Assembly: GCA_022801475.1 (NCBI GenBank)
Contig: JAAWSH010000043.1
Location: forward strand, 1 to 9,541
From: Acutalibacter sp.
Lineage (GTDB): Bacteria > Bacillota > Clostridia > Oscillospirales > Acutalibacteraceae
Length of the DNA stretch: 9,541 bases
Direction: 5' to 3'
The notes beneath the pieces are model-generated. The model was not told where the DNA came from. It saw only the letters and a list, made by a program, of their open reading frames with translations, and ran no database searches. The translations under genes and the position numbers were made by a program. Of the stretch, positions 6,212 to 9,541 are shown one piece after another (position 1 is the stretch's first letter; every line of letters starts with the position of its first letter).

Positions 6212-6859
6212 ATGCGTATTCGAAAAAAAGCCTGGGCCAGGCCTGAACTGGCCCAGTGTGATTATTATGTGCCGGACCCAGCGGCGCTGCGGGGCCACTG
6301 GGCGGAACATTTTGCCCAAAAGGACAGGCCCCTGCACCTGGACCTGGGCTGCGGAAAGTGCGTGTTTTTGGCCCGGGCGGCGGCTCGCTGGCCAGAGGCG
6401 AACTTTGTGGGCATTGACATCAGCTATGATATTTTGGGGGTGGGGCGGCGGAACATCCAGGCCCAGTTTGAGCCCCGCCAGCCGGAAAATGTTCTGCTTT
6501 GTTACTATAACATAGAGCGGCTGGGGGAGCTGTTTGCCCCCGGCGAGGTGGACAGGCTGTACATCAACTTTTGCAACCCCTGGCCCGCCGCAGGCTGCCA
6601 CAAGCGCCGGCTGACCCACACCCGCCAGCTGGAGGCGTATAAACCCCTGCTGGCCCCAGGGGGAGAGGTCTGGTTTAAAACCGATAACCAGGATCTGTAC
6701 CTGGCCACCCGGCGTTATTTGGGGGAAGCGGGCTTTACTGTGTTTTTCGACACAAAGGACCTGCACGCCCAGGAGGACCCAGAAAATGTGCTGACCGAGC
6801 ACGAGATCCTCTTCAGCGGGCAAGGTATAAAAATTAAGGCCCTTCGGGCCCGCCTGTGA
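6212..6859 (+). CDS. trmB: tRNA (guanine-N7-)-methyltransferase
   Basis: A 215-residue class I S-adenosylmethionine methyltransferase that makes m7G at position 46 of tRNA variable loops. MRIRKKAWARPEL is the typical TrmB N-terminus. SAM motif I is LDLGCGKC (43-50), FVGIDIS (65-71) carries the acidic ribose-binding region, and YINFCNPWP followed by HKRRLTH (117-136) is the TrmB signature. WFKTDNQDLY (154-163) and LTEHEILFSGQGIKI (194-208) complete the family pattern. The usual motif I ends GKG and the usual signature reads DPW; here they are GKC and NPW. I chose ATG 6212, preceded by a G-rich Shine-Dalgarno (6200-6207). The in-frame GTG at 6194 lacks a good ribosome site and family similarity. 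No terminator separates it from the MATE gene 103 bp downstream, so cotranscription is likely. Confidence 0.93.
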   Translation: MRIRKKAWARPELAQCDYYVPDPAALRGHWAEHFAQKDRPLHLDLGCGKCVFLARAAARWPEANFVGIDISYDILGVGRRNIQAQFEPRQPENVLLCYYNIERLGELFAPGEVDRLYINFCNPWPAAGCHKRRLTHTRQLEAYKPLLAPGGEVWFKTDNQDLYLATRRYLGEAGFTVFFDTKDLHAQEDPENVLTEHEILFSGQGIKIKALRARL

Positions 6860-6962
6860 CCTCCGGAAGCTGGTAAAGATGGGTGGGCGCCTCCCTCCGC
6901 CCGCATTGGCCTGCTTCACGATACTGCTTCATTGAATGATCTTGATTGAGAAAGGAGCCCCT

Positions 6963-8327
6963 ATGGCAGAAAACAGCAAAACTCTGCTCTTTGAGAAAAC
7001 CCCTGTTCCCCGGGCCGTGATGACCCTGGCGATTCCCACCATCCTTAGCTCTTTGGTCATGGTGCTGTACCATCTGGCGGATACTTACTTTGTAGGAATG
7101 CTGGACGACCCCATCCAGAACGCCGCGTTAACCCTTTCGGGGCCGGTGCTCCTGGCTTTTAACGCGGTGAACAATCTGTTTGGCGTGGGGTCCTCCAGCA
7201 TGATGAGCCGGGCTCTGGGCACAAAGGACTATGACACTGTATACAGAAGCTCGGCCTTTGGCTTTTACGGCTCGCTGTTTTGCGGCGTGCTCTTTTCGGT
7301 ATTATATGCCGTATTCCGTTCCCCTCTGCTGACCATGATCGGTACGGACGCCACTACGGTGGCCGCTACCGGTGATTACCTGCTGTGGACCGTGGCTTTT
7401 GGCGCGGCCCCGGCCATCCTCAACGTGGTGCTGGCCTATTTGGTGCGTTCCGAAGGCTCTGCTCTCCATGCCAGTATTGGCACCATGAGCGGCTGCTTTC
7501 TCAACATTCTCCTGGATCCCATCTTCATTCTGCCATGGGGTCTAAACCTGGGCGCGGCCGGGGCGGGGCTGGCCACATTCCTTTCCAACTGTGTGGCCTG
7601 CCTATACTTTTTTGTGCTGCTCTTTGTGCGCAGGGGAAAGACCTTTGTGTGTGTCAAGCCCTCTATGTTTGGCTTCCGGCGGGGTATTGTGCTGGGCATT
7701 TTGGGGGTGGGGGTGCCTGCCTCTATCCAAAATCTGCTGAACGTTACTGGCAAGACCGTGCTGAATAACTTCGCCTCTGGCTATGGGTCGGATGCGGTGG
7801 CGGCCATGGGCATAGCCACCACCATAGCCATGGTGCCGGTGCAGATCTTTTTTGGCCTTAGCCAGGGTGTAATGCCCCTGGTGAGCTATAACTATGCCAG
7901 CGGGAACGCCAAACGAATGAAATCTACCGTGGACTTTACCATTTGGGTGGGGGGCGCTTTTATGGTGGTAACCACCGCCGCGCTGTTCTTTGCCTCCCGG
8001 CAGTTTACCCTGCTGTTTATCCAGAATGAGGCCGTGGTGGACTATGGCCAGGCGTTTTTACGGGCGCTTAGCCTTTCGCAGCCCTTCTTATGCATGGACT
8101 TTATCGCCGTGGGGGTGTTCCAGGCCTGCGGCATGGGAAAGAAGTCGCTGGTGTTCGCGGTGCTAAGGAAGATCGTGTTGGAGATACCGGCGCTGTTTGT
8201 GCTGGACTGGCTGTGGCCCCTGTATGGCCTGGCGTACTCGCAGCTGGTAGCAGAGGTGATCCTCTCGGCGGTAGCAGTGGTGATTTTGATAAGGCTGTTC
8301 CAGCGCATGGAAAAGCGTAATGAATAA
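6963..8327 (+). CDS. MATE-family multidrug/toxin efflux transporter
   Basis: A 454-residue membrane protein with about twelve hydrophobic segments in two halves, the usual size for MATE pumps, which export drugs or metabolites in exchange for Na+ or H+. Family marks include VMVLYHLADTYFVG (32-45) in the first helix, SSSMMSRALGTKD (77-89), NILLDPIFI followed by NLGAAGAGLAT (181-205) at the end of the N-half, and LSQGVMPLVSYNYASGN (299-315) in the C-half. The charged loop at 222-241 divides the halves. The pattern is closest to the MepA/NorM-like bacterial branch; the substrate cannot be predicted. The start ATG is 5 nt after AAAGGAG (6951-6957). An ATG nine codons upstream (6936) would place the ribosome site inside the gene. 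No obvious promoter lies in the 103-bp gap after trmB, which holds only a GC hairpin at 6883-6904 without a T-tract. Confidence 0.92.
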   Translation: MAENSKTLLFEKTPVPRAVMTLAIPTILSSLVMVLYHLADTYFVGMLDDPIQNAALTLSGPVLLAFNAVNNLFGVGSSSMMSRALGTKDYDTVYRSSAFGFYGSLFCGVLFSVLYAVFRSPLLTMIGTDATTVAATGDYLLWTVAFGAAPAILNVVLAYLVRSEGSALHASIGTMSGCFLNILLDPIFILPWGLNLGAAGAGLATFLSNCVACLYFFVLLFVRRGKTFVCVKPSMFGFRRGIVLGILGVGVPASIQNLLNVTGKTVLNNFASGYGSDAVAAMGIATTIAMVPVQIFFGLSQGVMPLVSYNYASGNAKRMKSTVDFTIWVGGAFMVVTTAALFFASRQFTLLFIQNEAVVDYGQAFLRALSLSQPFLCMDFIAVGVFQACGMGKKSLVFAVLRKIVLEIPALFVLDWLWPLYGLAYSQLVAEVILSAVAVVILIRLFQRMEKRNE

Positions 8328-8384
8328 GCAGAAGGAATGCCGGGGATTATGGCAGGGGGACAGCATTTCATGGTCTTGATCTTG

Positions 8385-8410
8385 AGGGGTCGAAAAAAAG
8401 AAAAGCCCCT
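8385..8410. other. Small GC stem with A-rich loop after the MATE gene
   Basis: AGGGG (8385-8389) pairs with CCCCT (8406-8410) around a 16-nt loop that is mostly A. GGGGG (8355-8359) and CCCCC (8413-8417) could add an outer stem. No T-tract follows on the plus strand, so this is at best a weak terminator for the MATE transcript. Confidence 0.25.
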
Positions 8411-8462
8411 ATGCCCCCAGGACAAATCGGATCACCGCCTGATAGCAGCGTAGCGGCCCATT

Positions 8463-8625
8463 AGGGTTTGTTTGAAAATAGAGGAAGAGCCGGATTTTTG
8501 CTCAAGACGAGGCGGTTTCAAGGAGAAAACCGCAAAGAATACTCCTGTGTTTCGAGAATTTTCGACCCAGAAATCCGCTCGTATGGGGGATAAAGACGGT
8601 ATCTCCGATTTTTCAAACAAGCCCT
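8463..8625. repeat. MITE-like element with terminal inverted repeats and nested palindromes
   Basis: The 16-bp ends, AGGGTTTGTTTGAAAA (8463-8478) and the complement of AGGGCTTGTTTGAAAA (8610-8625), differ at one base and bound a 163-bp unit. Nested inside are CGGATTT/AAATCCG (8491-8497 with 8571-8577) and GCGGTTT/AAACCGC (8512-8518 with 8527-8533, 8-nt loop). No transposase or long coding frame with family similarity is inside, and I see no clear target-site duplication. It occupies most of the 441-bp gap between the MATE and rhamnose mutarotase genes. The rest of that gap (8626-8768) shows no gene and no convincing promoter. Such a structure usually means a dispersed non-autonomous element; copy number cannot be judged from one window. 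Confidence 0.6.
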
Positions 8626-8768
8626 CTAGCTGGGAGAGCCTCCAAAGAAGGGGCCTTATCAGCGGAGCAAAGGGATCTTTAGTGCGTTTGGAGATTGGGA
8701 TCCGGCAACGGAGGACGGCTTCTGGCATCCCTTGCAACATAATCTTTACAGAAAGAGGGTATACTTTT

Positions 8769-9086
8769 ATGGAACGTATGGCTTGGAGAGGCCGTATCAA
8801 GCCCGGAAAAAAGGAAGAATATGTGCGCCGCCACCGGGAAATTTGGCCTGAAATGACGGCGGTGCTCAAGGCCGCTGGTATTTGTAACTACACTATTTTT
8901 GCTGATGGGGACCTGCTATTTGGTTACTATGAATGTGAAAAGGGCGTGGCCTTTGCTGAAAAGACCCAGGCCCAAAGCCCGGTGGTGGACCGCTGGAACC
9001 AGTATATGGAGGATATTTTGGAGCTGGAAATGGACCCCGCTACCGGAGCCCAGCCAAAGCTGGAGCCTGTTTTCCGGCTGGACTGA
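8769..9086 (+). CDS. rhaM: L-rhamnose mutarotase
   Basis: A 105-residue protein of the RhaM/YiiL family, which interconverts alpha and beta anomers of L-rhamnose for entry into catabolism. The length matches the family, about 104 residues. Landmarks are YVRRHREIWPEM (18-29) with the catalytic-type His22, NYTIF (40-44), LLFGYYE (49-55) and DRWNQYM (74-80), where the family usually has RWW. I chose ATG 8769, 9 nt after GAAAGAGGG (8751-8759). The frame is open back to 8472, but that part is translation of the inverted-repeat element. An amidohydrolase gene starts 17 nt downstream, so the two are almost certainly one operon. The family also contains members acting on other sugars, so rhamnose itself is likely but not proven. 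Confidence 0.88.
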   Translation: MERMAWRGRIKPGKKEEYVRRHREIWPEMTAVLKAAGICNYTIFADGDLLFGYYECEKGVAFAEKTQAQSPVVDRWNQYMEDILELEMDPATGAQPKLEPVFRLD

Positions 9087-9103
9087 AAATAGGAGGGAAG
9101 CCC

Positions 9104-9541
9104 ATGATCATTGACTTTCACACCCACACCTTTCCGGAAAAGATTGCCGCGTCTACCCTGGAAAAGCTTAGCGCCGCCAGCCACACCCAGCCCTTTACAA
9201 ACGGTACCTGCCAGGGGCTTTTAAACTCCATGGAGAGAGCCGGGGTGGACCTTTCGGTGGTGCTGCCTGTGGCCACAGCGCCCCGCCAGGTGGAACACAT
9301 TAACGATTCCGCTGCGCGGATCAATGCCGGCACGCCGGGGCTGCACTCTTTTGGGTGCATGCACCCAGACTATGAGGGTTGGCGTGCCGAGTTGGCCCGG
9401 ATCAAGGACCTGGGTCTGAAAGGCGTGAAGCTGCACCCTGTGTACCAGGGTGTGAATTTTGACGACCCGCGCATTCTGCGGATTCTGGACCGGGCCGGGG
9501 AGCTGGGCCTGACAGTGGTGACCCACGCGGGGCTGGACGTG
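9104..9541 (+). CDS. Amidohydrolase-family metal-dependent hydrolase, 3' end outside window
   Basis: The first 146 codons of a TIM-barrel amidohydrolase (amidohydrolase 2 type), open to the window end. IDFHTHTF (3-10) holds metal ligands His6 and His8 at the first strand, GVKLHP (107-112) contributes His111, and TVVTHAGLD (137-145) has His141, a likely further ligand. The ATG follows AGGAGGG (9091-9097) by 6 nt. It is 17 nt behind the rhamnose mutarotase gene and likely cotranscribed. Related proteins include sugar-acid lactonases and decarboxylases. A lactonase role in deoxysugar oxidation would fit the neighbour, but the sequence present does not decide the reaction. Confidence 0.85.
   Translation, partial: MIIDFHTHTFPEKIAASTLEKLSAASHTQPFTNGTCQGLLNSMERAGVDLSVVLPVATAPRQVEHINDSAARINAGTPGLHSFGCMHPDYEGWRAELARIKDLGLKGVKLHPVYQGVNFDDPRILRILDRAGELGLTVVTHAGLDV

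Noticed and set aside
6838..6850. GGCCC-TTC-GGGCC hairpin as a trmB terminator
   Set aside because: It lies inside the trmB coding end, the loop is 3 nt and no T-tract follows.
8472..8768. In-frame 99-codon extension of the rhamnose mutarotase starting at TTG
   Set aside because: It translates the inverted-repeat element, has no family similarity, and the ATG at 8769 has a ribosome site and gives the normal family length.
8432..8869. 145-codon open frame on the minus strand
   Set aside because: It crosses the repeat and runs antisense into the mutarotase gene, with no recognisable domain; it is a by-product of the repeat and coding bias.

Overview
The window looks like chromosomal DNA from a Gram-positive, spore-forming, gut-type member of the Clostridia; an Oscillospiraceae-like bacterium is my guess from gene style. 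Evidence: strong AGGAGG-type ribosome sites, GTG and TTG starts, a YlmC/YmxH-type PRC-barrel sporulation-family protein, a moderately high G+C content (judged by eye) and compact genes on both strands. I see no phage genes, transposase, CRISPR array, rRNA or tRNA.

Region 1 (1-3860) is a small carbohydrate locus. A GH5 glycosidase and an AraC-type regulator form an apparent operon. They are followed by a GH30 glycosidase with its own near-consensus promoter and a perfect 17-bp palindrome between the predicted transcription start and the ribosome site. Neither glycosidase has a visible signal peptide, so both probably act in the cytoplasm on imported beta-glucosides or beta-glucan fragments. 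A strong hairpin terminator closes the region.

Region 2 (3860-5950) holds household genes in mixed orientation: a family I inorganic pyrophosphatase (minus), a YlmC-like PRC-barrel protein (plus) and a YjjU-like patatin phospholipase (minus). The last two overlap tail to tail by 11 bp. The gene-free stretch at 4434-4675 carries three successive hairpins.

Region 3 (5823-8327) opens with a gene-free stretch of almost 390 bp containing divergent promoters. The minus promoter drives the patatin gene through two tandem inverted repeats with equal 13-nt spacers. The plus promoter drives trmB (tRNA m7G46 methyltransferase) through a leader of about 139 nt that can fold as a three-way junction. A MATE-family efflux pump follows trmB, possibly on the same transcript.

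Region 4 (8328-9541) starts with 441 gene-free bases. They contain a 163-bp element bounded by near-perfect 16-bp inverted repeats with nested palindromes, resembling a MITE or other dispersed repeat. An operon then begins with an L-rhamnose mutarotase and a metal-dependent amidohydrolase that runs off the window end, suggesting deoxysugar catabolism.

No wholly new multi-gene system is evident. The least explained parts are the non-coding structures: the tandem inverted repeats before the patatin gene, the trmB leader, the palindrome before the GH30 gene and the nested repeat at 8463-8625.
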